Shown piece by piece: positions 1-10,028 of a DNA stretch of 64,000 nucleotides. The translations under genes and the position numbers were made by a program. Every line of letters starts with the position of its first letter. Position 1 is the stretch's first letter. The DNA comes from Sporomusa sphaeroides DSM 2875 (GTDB lineage: Bacteria > Bacillota > Negativicutes > Sporomusales > Sporomusaceae). Under the pieces are notes generated by a model, which did no database searches, was not told where the DNA came from, and saw only the letters and a program-made list of their open reading frames with translations. The stretch is taken from assembly GCF_001941975.2 (NCBI RefSeq), contig NZ_CP146991.1:3469001-3533000 (forward strand), given 5' to 3'.

Positions 1-1358
1 AACCGTACAATATCATCTTCCTCAAGATAACTGCCGTTTTGCACCTCAATAATCTCCAGCGGCAGCCTGCCGGGATTCACCAAGCGATGCTTAGTAGAAG
101 GCGGAATATATACACTTTCATTGACATGCACCATCTGCTCCTGCTCACCGATGGTAACCTTGGCCGTACCACCGATAACAATCCAGTGTTCGCTGCGATG
201 ATAGTGCAATTGCAGACTGAGCTGCTGACCAGGCATAACAACAATCTTTTTCATTTTGTAGCCGATGCCTTCACCCAGTACCGTGTAACTGCCCCAAGGC
301 CGGTACATGGTGGTATGCTCATCCACTTCGCGCCGTCCGCGCTCCCTCAATTCAGTAACCACATCCTTGACCTTCTGCGACTCGCCGCGCTTGGCGACAA
401 CAATAACATCATCGGTTTCCACCACCAGCACATCTTCCAGGCCAATGCCGGCAATCAGTCGGCTCTTGCCCAGCATCAGTGTATTGGCGCAGTCAATGGG
501 CAGGCAATCGCCTTTGAGTGCATTGCCGGAGTGATCTTTTTCCAGCACATCATAAATGGCGTCCCAGGAACCAATGTCATTCCAGTAAGCGGTAAGCGGC
601 GCCATAACCACCCGCGCCGACTTTTCAGCTACCGCATAGTCAATCGAGATACCAGGCATGTCCGCAAAATGGTCAAGGACTTCCGGCAACGGTGCCGACA
701 TCAGTTGATAGATTTCCGGGGCATGTTCACACAGTTCCTCCATAAGGCACCCTGCAGTAAAGGCGAACATCCCGGAGTTCCAATAATAATTGCCTGCAGC
801 AAGATAGCTCTCAGCCGTCGCTTTATCTGGCTTTTCCCGGAAAGAATCTACCCGATAGCCTAAGCCAAAAGCTCCGCCTGTCTGAATATAACCGTAGCCT
901 GTCTCAGGTTTATCCGGTTTAATCCCCAGGGTAACCACCTTTTCCTGCGCTGCCAGGTCAACGGCCTGCCGTATATTTTTAATGAAAATATCGACAGGCT
1001 GGATAATATGGTCGGCCGGAGTAACGAATAACACCTCACCGGCAGCAGTCCCCAGTTCAGCCTCGCAAAACTTTGCCGCCAGCGCGATTGCCGGTGCCGT
1101 ATTGCGGGCAACAGGCTCAAGCAGTATGTGGGCACCGCTTGCGCCACAGGCCGCCAGTTCGGTCTTGACATGGTGAATATATTCCTTATTGGTTACGACA
1201 ACAATGTCAGCTGGTTTGAGCAAAGGCAGAAAACGCTTTACTGTTTGCGTTAAGAGTGAATCAGAGTCACCCAGTTTTAAAAACTGCTTAGGCAGGCAGG
1301 TACGGGATAAGGGAAACAGGCGCGTACCACCGCCGCCGGCAAGAATGATAAGTTTCAT
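1..1358 (-). CDS. manC: Mannose-1-phosphate guanylyltransferase, 3' end cut by window
   Basis: Makes GDP-mannose from mannose-1-phosphate and GTP in the cytosol, the precursor used by the gmd/fcl pair upstream on this strand. 452 codons are visible with no stop, so the C-terminus lies beyond base 1. The ATG at 1358 follows a good AAGGAG site. Residues 1-20 hold the nucleotidyltransferase signature GGGGTRLFPLSR followed by LPKQF. FVTPADH and FREKP follow in the catalytic domain. From about residue 350 there is a cupin-type isomerase domain (PGQQLSLQLHYHRSEHW), as in the type II PMI/GMP family, so it may also interconvert fructose-6-P and mannose-6-P. It is the last gene of the O-antigen cluster in this window and has its own extended -10 promoter. 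Confidence 0.95.
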   Translation of the reverse strand, partial: MKLIILAGGGGTRLFPLSRTCLPKQFLKLGDSDSLLTQTVKRFLPLLKPADIVVVTNKEYIHHVKTELAACGASGAHILLEPVARNTAPAIALAAKFCEAELGTAAGEVLFVTPADHIIQPVDIFIKNIRQAVDLAAQEKVVTLGIKPDKPETGYGYIQTGGAFGLGYRVDSFREKPDKATAESYLAAGNYYWNSGMFAFTAGCLMEELCEHAPEIYQLMSAPLPEVLDHFADMPGISIDYAVAEKSARVVMAPLTAYWNDIGSWDAIYDVLEKDHSGNALKGDCLPIDCANTLMLGKSRLIAGIGLEDVLVVETDDVIVVAKRGESQKVKDVVTELRERGRREVDEHTTMYRPWGSYTVLGEGIGYKMKKIVVMPGQQLSLQLHYHRSEHWIVIGGTAKVTIGEQEQMVHVNESVYIPPSTKHRLVNPGRLPLEIIEVQNGSYLEEDDIVR

Positions 1359-1409
1359 CGACAATTGGTCTCCTTTTTGCTTCTGAAATAAATGGCAAAA
1401 TATAGCCTT

Positions 1410-1437
1410 ATTATACCATATTCTTGTTAAAACAACA
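1410..1437 (-). promoter_or_regulatory. Probable manC promoter with extended -10
   Basis: Reading on the minus strand, TGGTATAAT gives an extended -10 (hexamer at 1410-1415) about 50 nt before the manC start. A weak -35 (TGTTGT, 1432-1437) sits 16 nt upstream. This gives manC a promoter of its own, separate from the epimerase gene by the oppositely oriented gene at 1534. Confidence 0.5.
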
Positions 1438-1533
1438 CCGCTGCCATGAGTAAAAGGTATCCACTTGTCAGACTTGTCAGAAAGAGTTATCATGTAATTA
1501 TTATCCTATCGCTATTTACTTGGAGGTAATATT

Positions 1534-2199
1534 TTGAACACACATCGGTTCCGCTGGGTTACACCAGCGTCTTGTCTTTGTTTAGCTGTATTTCTGGTTT
1601 CTATCAGCCTGGGCTGGCTGCTGCCGGCAGAGTATGGCAATGAAAATGGGCCAATAGAATGGCTGCAAGTCGTCGTGCTGGGTGTTGCAGCCCTGGTCTC
1701 CATAAGCGCGCTGTTTCAAACCGGTCTATCCCCAACCCGCCGCCGGCTATTTGCCTGGACAAGCATCCTCTGGCTGCTGAACATCGCCCGTGAGCTAAGC
1801 TGGGGCCGGGTTTTTTATCCGAACGGCACCGGCGGCTTCCTGCGTCTGAAAGATATCTGGTTCGGGCCCTATGTCTACCCAACCATTGCCATTATCCTCG
1901 TTGCCGCTTTCGGGTATTTCTTCGCCAAAGGCTTGCACAGGGAACTGGTGCCTTGGCTTAAGCAAGGCATACTCCCTGCCCTGGATTTTGTCATCCTTCT
2001 AGTCGCTGCGGTAACTGCCGATATAATCGAGCACCATAGCAGCGGTCTGTTTGGTGCAAAAATAGAGCTTTTTGAGGAACTGGGAGAATTAGCGGCGTAT
2101 GTTGCCATACTTTGTTTTATGATTGATGTGGTTTTAAATAAACAGTTTCGGCATAACCAGCCATTGTATGTGTTTAAACGGAGAGGAAGGTGGATCTGA
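1534..2199 (+). CDS. Hypothetical six-helix membrane protein
   Basis: I do not recognise the family. The 221-residue protein starts with TTG, chosen because GGAGGT sits 7 nt before it and no in-frame ATG follows nearby. Hydrophobic stretches lie at about residues 12-30, 43-62, 72-86, 113-130, 146-165 and 184-201, so it is an integral inner-membrane protein. Charged motifs lie between helices: RELSWGR near residue 86 and an acidic ELFEELGELAAY near 178. It is the only plus-strand gene in the first 23 kb and is wedged between manC and the epimerase. It may be an insertion into the O-antigen cluster. A 9-bp tandem repeat (ACTTGTCAG twice) lies about 60 nt upstream, in the possible promoter zone. 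Confidence 0.75.
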   Translation: MNTHRFRWVTPASCLCLAVFLVSISLGWLLPAEYGNENGPIEWLQVVVLGVAALVSISALFQTGLSPTRRRLFAWTSILWLLNIARELSWGRVFYPNGTGGFLRLKDIWFGPYVYPTIAIILVAAFGYFFAKGLHRELVPWLKQGILPALDFVILLVAAVTADIIEHHSSGLFGAKIELFEELGELAAYVAILCFMIDVVLNKQFRHNQPLYVFKRRGRWI

Positions 2200-2204
2200 A
2201 GAAA

Positions 2205-2239
2205 CTAAGGAGCAGCGCTGATTATAGCCTGCTCCTTAG
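2205..2239. terminator. Hairpin between convergent genes
   Basis: An 11-bp perfect stem (CTAAGGAGCAG with its complement) and a 13-nt loop lie between the plus-strand gene ending at 2199 and the minus-strand epimerase. The right arm contains the epimerase stop codon. T-richness after the stem is modest on both strands, so it is a plausible but not textbook bidirectional terminator. Confidence 0.55.
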
Positions 2240-3279
2240 CCTTTGTCCAAATTATAATACTTACAGTACCAATCGACAAACTGCTGTAAGCCGTCTTCAA
2301 TCGTTGTTTCCGGCTTAAATCCCACAGCTTGCTGCAATAAGTCGGTAGAGGCGTAGGTAGCAGGCACGTCGCCTGGCTTAATAGGCTCAAATATCTTATC
2401 AAAGACTATCTCTCTGCCTGTAGCCTTGCTTAAACATTTCTCCAGCGTTGCAATAAATACCATCAGCTTCTCAGGACGATTGTTGCCGATATTGAAAACC
2501 CGGTGCAGCGAAGTAGTACCGCCACTGGGAGGGTTAGCCAAAAGCCGTTCAATCCCTTCGACAATATCATCAATATAGGTAAAATCCCGATAAAGATCGT
2601 TTGCCAGATCACCATTATTGAATATCCTAATTGGTTCACCGGCAAAATATTTTTGCGTAAAACCAAAATACGCCATATCAGGACGCCCCATTGGACCGTA
2701 CACGGTGAAGAATCGTAGCCCGGTAGCCGGAATCTGATAAAGATGACTGTATGTATATGCCATTAACTCGTTCGATTTTTTCGTAGCCGCATAAAGTGAC
2801 ACAGGATTGTCCACAAAATCAGCTTCAGAAAATGGCACCTTCTTATTTGCACCATAAACAGAACTCGAAGATGCATAGACCAGGTGCTTTACCGGATTAA
2901 ACCTGCAAGCTTCAAGGATATTATAAAACCCGATGACATTGCTTTGCATATAAGCATCCGGGTTCTCAATAGAATAACGCACACCGGCCTGGGCTGCGAG
3001 ATTGACTACAATATCGGGCTTGTACGCTGCAAAAGTCTGCATAATTACAGACTTATCAGCAATATTTTCCTTGATGAAGATAAACTTTTCAAAGGGAGTA
3101 AGTTGCTCTAAGCGAGCGTACTTAAGCTTAACATCATAATAATCATTTATATTATCAATACCAATCACACGGCAACCTTGTTCCAGCAGTTTTTTAGCCA
3201 AGAAGTATCCGATAAACCCTGCTGCACCGGTAATGAGGTAGGTTTTAGCTCTATCCAAAGGTTCATAATCTGCTTTCAT
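2236..3279 (-). CDS. UDP-glucuronate 4-epimerase-like NAD-dependent epimerase
   Basis: Short-chain dehydrogenase of the extended NAD(P)-binding epimerase family, 347 residues. The Rossmann motif TGAAGFIG is near residue 18, followed by IDNINDYYDVKLKYARL, which is typical of the UDP-GlcA to UDP-GalA epimerases (CapI/GAE type). The catalytic YAATK (YxxxK) lies near residue 150 and there is a TVYGPMGRPDMA segment further on. It follows ugd by 25 nt, so it would act directly on the UDP-glucuronate that Ugd makes, giving UDP-galacturonate for the O-chain. GGGGAG 8 nt before the ATG supports the start. UDP-glucose 4-epimerase is the less likely alternative. Confidence 0.88.
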   Translation of the reverse strand: MKADYEPLDRAKTYLITGAAGFIGYFLAKKLLEQGCRVIGIDNINDYYDVKLKYARLEQLTPFEKFIFIKENIADKSVIMQTFAAYKPDIVVNLAAQAGVRYSIENPDAYMQSNVIGFYNILEACRFNPVKHLVYASSSSVYGANKKVPFSEADFVDNPVSLYAATKKSNELMAYTYSHLYQIPATGLRFFTVYGPMGRPDMAYFGFTQKYFAGEPIRIFNNGDLANDLYRDFTYIDDIVEGIERLLANPPSGGTTSLHRVFNIGNNRPEKLMVFIATLEKCLSKATGREIVFDKIFEPIKPGDVPATYASTDLLQQAVGFKPETTIEDGLQQFVDWYCKYYNLDKG

Positions 3280-3304
3280 TTCCTGAGCTCCCCACTCTTA
3301 GATT

Positions 3305-4621
3305 TTACTTTCTCCCAATTGAGTGATACTCTACTCCCGCAGCTTTCATTGCTACAGTTTCATAGATGTTTCGGCCATCATACACCAAAGGAGTTCTCAT
3401 TAACTTCTTATATGCCTCAGGGTTCACAGCTTTTATTTCGCCCCACTCGGTAAATATAAAGCAGACATTAGCACCACTAAGCGCGTCCTCCACATTCTCA
3501 ACGTACTTTATACTTCCCCTGCCATTTTTTCCTTCAGGATATTTTTGTTTGAAATTATCCAGGCCAACAGGGTCATACGCCCAAATATCGGCCCCCTGCG
3601 ATAACAATAATGGCACATTTTCAAGCGACGGCGCTTCCCGTAAGTCATCAGTCCCTGGCTTAAAGGTAAGTCCTAGAATAGCCACCTTCAAACCATTAAA
3701 GGTAATAAGGCGTTGGCTGGCTTTCTTAAATAATATAGTCTTCTGAGCCGTATTTACATCAATAGCCGCTTTGACTGTCTTGAGCTCATAGCCATTCTGC
3801 CTGGCAAGATACTCCAGCGCTTTGGTGTCCTTAGGAAAACAAGAGCCGCCATAACCAATACCGGCATTAAGAAATTTATTGCCAATACGCTCATCATAGC
3901 TCATGCCTTTAGCCACATCCTGAACATTGGCACCCACCAACTCACAAAGGTTGGCGATGTCATTCATATAAGAAATCTTGAGTGCAAGAAAATCATTAGA
4001 AGCATACTTAATCATCTCGGCCGATCTTCTGCTTACCGAAACAATCGGTAGCTGGAACGGTTCATATATCTTCATAAGCATTGCTTCCGCCCATTTGCTC
4101 TCCGTCCCTATAATAATTCTCGCTGCCTGCATGGTATCATATACAGCCGTACCTTGCGCCAAAAATTCAGGGTTAGATGCCACCTCTATTTTTACGTCAT
4201 TAACCAGGAAATCTCTAATAAACTGTTCTACTTTATCATTAGTTCCGACAGGAACTGTCGATTTTACTACAACCAGGCAGTCTTTGTCCACATTCTCCGC
4301 AATCTGCCTTGCAACTGTAGCTATATAGGAAAGGTCGGCAGAGCCGTCCGGCTGCTCCGGCGTTCCTACACCAATGAAGATTGCGTCTGCCTCCCGATAG
4401 GCTGCAGCATAATCACAGGTGTAGTGCAATCTACCGGCTGCATAGTTTTTTTGCATCAACTCTTCAAGCCCAGCCTCATAAATGGGGGAGAGCCCTCGCT
4501 TCATAATCTCAACCTTATGTTCATCAATATCAACACAGGTTACTTGATGACCGACTTCGGCAAAACATACGCCTGCAACCAAGCCGACATAGCCGGTCCC
4601 TGCTACTGCGATTTTATACAT
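3305..4621 (-). CDS. ugd: UDP-glucose 6-dehydrogenase
   Basis: Oxidises UDP-glucose to UDP-glucuronate with two NAD+. The 438 residues match the usual length. GTGYVGLVAG at residues 8-17 is the NAD site, KSTVPVGT and ASNPEFLAQGTA are family blocks, and GGSCFPKDT near residue 260 carries the catalytic cysteine. TFKPGTDDLREAPS marks the C-terminal UDP-binding domain. It lies between fcl and the epimerase on the same strand with short gaps, and so supplies the uronic acid branch of the O-antigen sugar pool. Confidence 0.96.
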   Translation of the reverse strand: MYKIAVAGTGYVGLVAGVCFAEVGHQVTCVDIDEHKVEIMKRGLSPIYEAGLEELMQKNYAAGRLHYTCDYAAAYREADAIFIGVGTPEQPDGSADLSYIATVARQIAENVDKDCLVVVKSTVPVGTNDKVEQFIRDFLVNDVKIEVASNPEFLAQGTAVYDTMQAARIIIGTESKWAEAMLMKIYEPFQLPIVSVSRRSAEMIKYASNDFLALKISYMNDIANLCELVGANVQDVAKGMSYDERIGNKFLNAGIGYGGSCFPKDTKALEYLARQNGYELKTVKAAIDVNTAQKTILFKKASQRLITFNGLKVAILGLTFKPGTDDLREAPSLENVPLLLSQGADIWAYDPVGLDNFKQKYPEGKNGRGSIKYVENVEDALSGANVCFIFTEWGEIKAVNPEAYKKLMRTPLVYDGRNIYETVAMKAAGVEYHSIGRK

Positions 4622-4690
4622 AGTTATCTTCCTTTACTTTTGCTCAAATATTATGTCACATTTCTTTTTCAGTTTAAGTCAGCCTGTCTA

Positions 4691-5635
4691 TTAAACTAAA
4701 ACTCCGTTTTTGTAATTCTGGCAAAACCATTCATACGTTGCCTGTATGCCTATATGCAAATTAGTCTTGGCAGTCCAGCCAAGACTATTTATATATGTCA
4801 CATCATTAATCTTGACCGGTGTTCCATCCGGTTTTGAAGGATCAAAGCATATGTCGCCTTGATAGCCGGTAACTTCTTTAATAGTAGTTGCCAGTTCCTG
4901 AATTGTAATCCCTACGCCAGTACCAATATTGATAATTTTACTATCCTCATAATGATTCATAAGATACACACAGGCGTCTGCCAGATCATCGACATACAAA
5001 AATTCCCGCACAGGGGTACCGGTCCCCCATATAGTAACAAAAGGAGCTTGACTGACCTTAGCCTCATGAAACTTGCGAATTAACGCCGGAAGAACATGAG
5101 ATGTTTGTAAGTTGAAATTATCATTAGGCCCATAAAGATTCGTCGGCATTACAGATATATACTTGGTGTCATACTGCTGATTATAAGCTTGACATAATTT
5201 TATCCCCGCAATTTTCGCTATTGCATAGGCATCATTTGTCGGTTCTAATGGACCAGTCAGTAAAGACTCTTCTTTTATCGGCTGCTCAGCCATCTGAGGA
5301 TAAATACAAGAGCTGCCTAAAAACAGTAGCTTTTGTACTTTGTTTCTCCAGGCATTATGAATTATATTGGTTTCAATCATCAGGTTTTCATAAATAAAAT
5401 CGGCAGGAGCTGTGGAGTTAGCCAGAATACCACCGACTTTTGCTGCAGCTAAAAAAACATAATCCGGCTTCTCGCTGGCAAAGAAATCAGCTACAGCCCG
5501 CTGTTCAAGTAAATCCACCGCCTGCCTGGTAACTGTCAATAGATTAGTATATCCTTCTTTTTCCAGAGCACGGACAATGGCTGAACCGACAAGCCCGCGA
5601 TGTCCAGCCACATAAATTTTTGCTTGTTTATCCAT
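4691..5635 (-). CDS. fcl: GDP-L-fucose synthase
   Basis: Epimerase-reductase turning GDP-4-keto-6-deoxymannose into GDP-L-fucose. I place the start at the ATG at 5635 (AGGTG 9 nt upstream, 314 residues). The longer open frame to 5713 would run into gmd and adds an N-terminus unlike the family. Residues 7-16 read [10 protein letters not shown] (NADPH site), YAIAKIAG holds the YxxxK pair, and [10 protein letters not shown] and [10 protein letters not shown] are fucose-synthase hallmarks. It directly follows gmd (16-nt gap), the usual pairing, and serves the GT11 fucosyltransferase in this cluster. Confidence 0.96.
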   Translation of the reverse strand: MDKQAKIYVAGHRGLVGSAIVRALEKEGYTNLLTVTRQAVDLLEQRAVADFFASEKPDYVFLAAAKVGGILANSTAPADFIYENLMIETNIIHNAWRNKVQKLLFLGSSCIYPQMAEQPIKEESLLTGPLEPTNDAYAIAKIAGIKLCQAYNQQYDTKYISVMPTNLYGPNDNFNLQTSHVLPALIRKFHEAKVSQAPFVTIWGTGTPVREFLYVDDLADACVYLMNHYEDSKIINIGTGVGITIQELATTIKEVTGYQGDICFDPSKPDGTPVKINDVTYINSLGWTAKTNLHIGIQATYEWFCQNYKNGVLV

Positions 5636-5651
5636 ACGATTACTCACCTGA

Positions 5652-6740
5652 CTATTCATTATATTGCCGTACTTCAAAACCATTTTTTTCGCAAAGAACA
5701 TCCCGCTCCGCACTTTTCAAATCTTCCCGTACCATCATTGATACAAGTTCATCCAAAGTAGTCTTTGGCTCCCAGCCTAATTTAACTTTGGCTTTACTAG
5801 GATCGCCTAACAACAACTCTACTTCTGTAGGACGAAAATAACGAGGATCCACCTCAACAAGAACTTTGCCAGTGGCTTTATCTATCCCTTTCTCCTCGAC
5901 ACCGCTGCCCTGCCATAGTATCTCTATACCGATTTCTTGGAATGCCAGTTCCACAAAATCGCGAACCTTCGTCGTTTGTCCTGTCGCAATGACAAAGTCT
6001 TCAGCCTGCTCCTGCTGCAAAATCAGCCACATAGCTTCTACATAATCTTTGGCAAAGCCCCAGTCGCGTTTGGCATCCAGGTTGCCAAGATATAGTTTAT
6101 TCTGCATACCCAGCTTAATCCGCGCAACAGCACGGGTTATTTTACGTGTAACAAACGTCTCTCCACGCAGCGGTGACTCATGGTTAAACAAGATACCATT
6201 ACAGGCATACATACCATAGGCCTCACGATAGTTCACAGTAATCCAATAGGCATATAGTTTTGCTGCCGCATACGGGCTGCGCGGATAAAATGGCGTAGTT
6301 TCCTTTTGCGGAGTCTCCTGAACCAGGCCATAGAGTTCGCTGGTGGAAGCCTGGTAAAATTTTGTTTTCTTCTCTAAGCCAAGGATACGAATGGCTTCCA
6401 GTATACGCAGCGTTCCCAGCGCATCCGCATTGGCCGTATATTCAGGTGTGTCAAAAGACACCTGCACATGACTTTGAGCAGCCAAGTTGTAGATTTCATC
6501 CGGCTGTACCTGCTGGATAATCCGAATGAGATTAGTGGAATCAGTCATATCACCGTAATGCAGGAAAAATTTCACATCATCCTCATGCTGATCCTTGTAA
6601 ATATGATCGATACGATCGGTATTAAATAGTGAAGTGCGACGCTTGATACCGTGTACTTCATAGCCTTTTTCCAGTAAAAATTCCGCTAAGTAGGCTCCGT
6701 CTTGACCAGTAATGCCAGTGATAAGTGCTCTTTTTTGCAT
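5652..6740 (-). CDS. gmd: GDP-mannose 4,6-dehydratase
   Basis: Dehydrates GDP-D-mannose to the 4-keto-6-deoxy sugar, the first step to GDP-L-fucose. The start at 6740 (MQKRALITG) is preferred over an upstream frame extension because GGGGAGAAG lies just before it and the Rossmann motif [10 protein letters not shown] then begins near residue 8, as is normal. [14 protein letters not shown], the ASTSELYG block and the YAAAK catalytic pair are all present. At 362 residues it is full length. Transcribed upstream of fcl and fed by the ManC product. Confidence 0.97.
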   Translation of the reverse strand: MQKRALITGITGQDGAYLAEFLLEKGYEVHGIKRRTSLFNTDRIDHIYKDQHEDDVKFFLHYGDMTDSTNLIRIIQQVQPDEIYNLAAQSHVQVSFDTPEYTANADALGTLRILEAIRILGLEKKTKFYQASTSELYGLVQETPQKETTPFYPRSPYAAAKLYAYWITVNYREAYGMYACNGILFNHESPLRGETFVTRKITRAVARIKLGMQNKLYLGNLDAKRDWGFAKDYVEAMWLILQQEQAEDFVIATGQTTKVRDFVELAFQEIGIEILWQGSGVEEKGIDKATGKVLVEVDPRYFRPTEVELLLGDPSKAKVKLGWEPKTTLDELVSMMVREDLKSAERDVLCEKNGFEVRQYNE

Positions 6741-7005
6741 AAAATTCTTCTCCCCAATCATTGTATTTAACAAAGTACTTCGGCCAAATAGCATCATACC
6801 TTCACACACTACGCTAAATCGTCACTCTAATTTGCGGACTACTATCTTCGCCCAACTGAATGCGCCCTATAATTTCAGCTATGTCCATGGAACTCTTTCC
6901 GCTTACCCCTACACTCATTGGTAAATATACATAACAATCGCCAGCCTTGGCACGACATTATCATGCTTTATGAGCAGGTTTTAAACTGTCACGTGGTAAG
7001 GCCAA

Positions 7006-7764
7006 TTAAAAATGCTTCCTTAATCCTTTTAGTGCATAGTAACAAAAATAGTAGAAAGACTTTGCAAAGGACAGCTTTTCACTTTTTCGATACACATTCC
7101 ATGTCCATTTTAAACTTTTAAACTTATTCCCGCTTAAAGAATTCAAGTTTTTCCTATATCTTGCTAAATCTTCTTTCAAACCATAAGCATATAATCCTTT
7201 TTTTAGTATGCTAAGCCAGGTAATATAATCTTCATGTCGTTGTGACGGCATGTGAATATCCGGCACAAACTTTCTATCAATCATAACAGTTAAACAGCCG
7301 ATTAAATTTCCCTTTAACAATTCTCTATAACCAATTCGAGCTTCCACATCAATAAGCTTTCCCGGTTTATCTGCCGTATCTGTAAATTGGCGGTATTGCG
7401 TATACGACATAGGCACCTGATAAGTTCGCATAAATTCAACTTGTTGCGCTAATTTACTTGTCAGCCATAGATCATCGCTGTCTAAAAAGGCAATGTATCT
7501 CCCTTTAGCTGACTGAATTCCTTTATTTCGCGCTTCAGCTACACCTACATTTGCAGCCATTTGTACTAATTTTATCCTTTTATCTGCTTTAGTATAGCGT
7601 TCAACAATACTTACAGATTTATCCTTTGATTGATCATCGATAATAATCAATTCCCAAAATGGATACGTTTGATTAATTACTGATTGAATACTTTTTTCAA
7701 TATAGTCCTCACTATCATACATGGGCATAACAACAGAGACTAAGTCAGCTTCAAAGTGTTTCAT
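7006..7764 (-). CDS. Family 2 glycosyltransferase
   Basis: Inverting GT-A fold transferase of 252 residues, probably cytosolic or membrane-associated. It opens with VVMPMYDSEDYIEKSIQSV, then IIDDQSKDKS, and carries the metal-binding LDSDDLW near residue 95. The C-terminus is basic and aromatic (YYFCYYALKGLRKHF) and probably touches the membrane. The donor and acceptor cannot be told from sequence. It sits 265 bp from gmd at the nucleotide-sugar end of the cluster and belongs to the O-chain assembly set. Confidence 0.88.
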   Translation of the reverse strand: MKHFEADLVSVVMPMYDSEDYIEKSIQSVINQTYPFWELIIIDDQSKDKSVSIVERYTKADKRIKLVQMAANVGVAEARNKGIQSAKGRYIAFLDSDDLWLTSKLAQQVEFMRTYQVPMSYTQYRQFTDTADKPGKLIDVEARIGYRELLKGNLIGCLTVMIDRKFVPDIHMPSQRHEDYITWLSILKKGLYAYGLKEDLARYRKNLNSLSGNKFKSLKWTWNVYRKSEKLSFAKSFYYFCYYALKGLRKHF

Positions 7765-7818
7765 GAAAAGACCACACCTAAAATTAAAATATTAGTTTAT
7801 TGTAAGATAAATTTATAT

Positions 7819-8988
7819 TCATTCTTTTTCATCCCTTGCATATAGACTTATCATTTCCAACATATTGTCTATATTATCAGAGGAATATATTTTGCGAAAC
7901 TTTTGAACTTGCAATAAATCATAAACTGGTTTTTTTAATGCTTCTTCTATATACCCAGAAAATTGTTCCGCATTATCTGTATACTTGATAAATGAAAGTA
8001 TATCTTTAGAAATTCCTCTAACACCTTTATTTGTTGATACAATTGACTTCCCTGTTGATAACATCTCTAATATTTTAATGTTCACGCCACTGCCATGAAA
8101 AATCGGATTTATTAGGACTTTTCCTTTTGATAAAACCTCTTTTATATCTTTGGGATTAGGTAACACTTCAATTTTATAAGTTTCACAAAACTTAATAAAT
8201 TCTTTTGAAGGATTACTTCCAGCAAAAACAATTTTATACTCTTTTTCCAAATAAGGAATACAATTTATTACAAACCATTTCAACCCATATATATTGTTAG
8301 GCCAACATAGTCCACCAATAAACAGGATGTCAAATTCATAACTTTTAGACTCAGTAAACTTATCATCTATAATAGGATTTTGTAAAAAAACATTATTGGG
8401 CATATCTAAACGCTCATAATCATCTTGAGATATTTCAAATATTATATGGCTCTGATTTCTAATAAACTTTTCTATTTTTTTAACTCTGTCTATGTTAATA
8501 TATCTTACTGCTTTATACGCCAAATTTTTCTCTGACATATACAAGGCTTTTGCATATAAATACTCTACATTATGGGATCTATATACAAATATTATTTTTT
8601 CACTAAATAAATTCATTATTTCCAACGCACATATGCTTCCTGCAATTCCATCTAATAATAAAACTTGTGGTGAAAATAATAACAGTTCACTTTTCAAATT
8701 TTCCATATCTAAACCCGATATTCGTCGATCCACAATATAAGATGGATATTTACTTAATATAATATTAGCGATATTATGGCAACGCCTATACACTATTATC
8801 CGTTCTACATATTTTCCTATTTCTTGATATTCTTGTTGACTAGGTTCACGATCCAACCATGTTATCAAAAAAATTTTAACTCCACGAGAATGTAAGGCTT
8901 TTATTCTCGTCCACATATCAACCCTACCACCATTATTAGGTGGATACGGGAAATCATGTGCAATTATAACCATTTTAAATCCATACAT
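7819..8988 (-). CDS. GT4-like glycosyltransferase
   Basis: GT-B fold transferase of 389 residues. The N-terminal half starts MVIIAHDFPYPPNNGGRVDM, typical of family 4/1 enzymes. The C-terminal half has LFIGGLCWPNN, then INPIFHGSGVNIKILEMLSTG and KSIVSTNKGVRGI, the donor-binding E-x7-E type region. The open frame begins with a TTG, but the ATG two codons later (8988) has AGGATG at better spacing. The base composition is very AT-rich (like its neighbours to 13 kb), suggesting this block was acquired separately. It resembles the product of the gene at 11746 in length and in the GSGVKIKVLE block. Confidence 0.85.
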   Translation of the reverse strand: MYGFKMVIIAHDFPYPPNNGGRVDMWTRIKALHSRGVKIFLITWLDREPSQQEYQEIGKYVERIIVYRRCHNIANIILSKYPSYIVDRRISGLDMENLKSELLLFSPQVLLLDGIAGSICALEIMNLFSEKIIFVYRSHNVEYLYAKALYMSEKNLAYKAVRYINIDRVKKIEKFIRNQSHIIFEISQDDYERLDMPNNVFLQNPIIDDKFTESKSYEFDILFIGGLCWPNNIYGLKWFVINCIPYLEKEYKIVFAGSNPSKEFIKFCETYKIEVLPNPKDIKEVLSKGKVLINPIFHGSGVNIKILEMLSTGKSIVSTNKGVRGISKDILSFIKYTDNAEQFSGYIEEALKKPVYDLLQVQKFRKIYSSDNIDNMLEMISLYARDEKE

Positions 8989-9005
8989 GTTCAATCATCC
9001 TAAAA

Positions 9006-10028
9006 CTACAATTTTGAATATATGTCAATAAGATTTTTAGCTATGGAATTCCAATAATATTGACTTACAACTCCATCTCTTATTGTTCGTTTTTCATTTA
9101 CAATTTTAAGCATAGATTTAGCTATATCATTTACATCTTTATGATCAACATAATATGGAATATCGTTTAAATATTCTCTAATCGGGGGACAATCTCCAAC
9201 CAAAACATTGCAACCTAAACTCACAGCCTCTAAATTAGATAAGCCTGGGGTTTCAAGTTTACTGGGCATAGCGTGAAATAATGCACCTTTATACGCAGAA
9301 TAAATTATATTTCTATCATCAATAAACGGAATATGTATAATTTTTTCACTGTGTCTGTTAAAAAGTGATATCACTTCTTTTTTATATTCTTCGCTTTCAG
9401 TGCGAAAATCCCCAATAATAACCAAAGGAACTTTGATTTTTGATAACAAAAATCCTTTTATCAAATTGAGTGTATTTTTCCTTTCATCAATCATTCCAAC
9501 ATTTATAATATATTCTGATTTAATATTATAAATGTTTTTAAATAGCGTAGGAGATACATCTTCTTTTTTTACAAAGTCAATACCGTTATAAATAACTTTA
9601 AATTTTTTAGAGTCTTTTATCCCATATAAATATTTAATCTGATTTAATTCTGAAATACTATTAGGCAAAATAACATCTGCTAAGTCAAGAGCATCTTTAC
9701 AAAGAATCTCTCTCGCTCTGCCCCCGCCTATAAAATTTAATAAGGTCATATATATTTTTGCTAATCTTTTTATTTTATCATCATAAAAAAAGACAGGCGA
9801 CAAAACAACTTTTATATTTTTCAAATGAGCATAATTAATAATATTTTTTGTTGCATAATTCATTCCAACAATATGTAATATTTCATATTTTTCTTCCATA
9901 TTATGTGAATTCAAAAAAGAAATGTCAATACCTTGTTTTGATACATACTCAACATACTTTTGGGCTTGAATCTCGGCTCCACCATAAACAACAGACCAAG
10001 GATATCTAGTTAGTACTTTTATCTTCAT
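9006..10028 (-). CDS. GT4-like glycosyltransferase
   Basis: GT-B fold enzyme. The start is taken at 10028 (MKIKVLTRYPWSVVYGGAE), where the family N-terminus begins. The upstream extension to 10115 is really the tail of the preceding frameshifted gene in another frame. VIYNGIDF, then NVGMIDERKNTLNLIKGF, and PGLSNLEAVSLGCNVLVGD in the C-terminal domain show a retaining GT4 donor site. It is 340 residues long. The ATG overlaps the end of the broken GT2 frame by 23 nt, as expected of a tightly packed operon. Confidence 0.86.
   Translation of the reverse strand: MKIKVLTRYPWSVVYGGAEIQAQKYVEYVSKQGIDISFLNSHNMEEKYEILHIVGMNYATKNIINYAHLKNIKVVLSPVFFYDDKIKRLAKIYMTLLNFIGGGRAREILCKDALDLADVILPNSISELNQIKYLYGIKDSKKFKVIYNGIDFVKKEDVSPTLFKNIYNIKSEYIINVGMIDERKNTLNLIKGFLLSKIKVPLVIIGDFRTESEEYKKEVISLFNRHSEKIIHIPFIDDRNIIYSAYKGALFHAMPSKLETPGLSNLEAVSLGCNVLVGDCPPIREYLNDIPYYVDHKDVNDIAKSMLKIVNEKRTIRDGVVSQYYWNSIAKNLIDIYSKL

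Noticed and set aside
39-863. Plus-strand frame of 274 codons at the left edge, and minus-strand frame 860-1171
   Set aside because: Both are out-of-frame shadows of the truncated manC, whose frame runs unbroken from 1358 to base 1.
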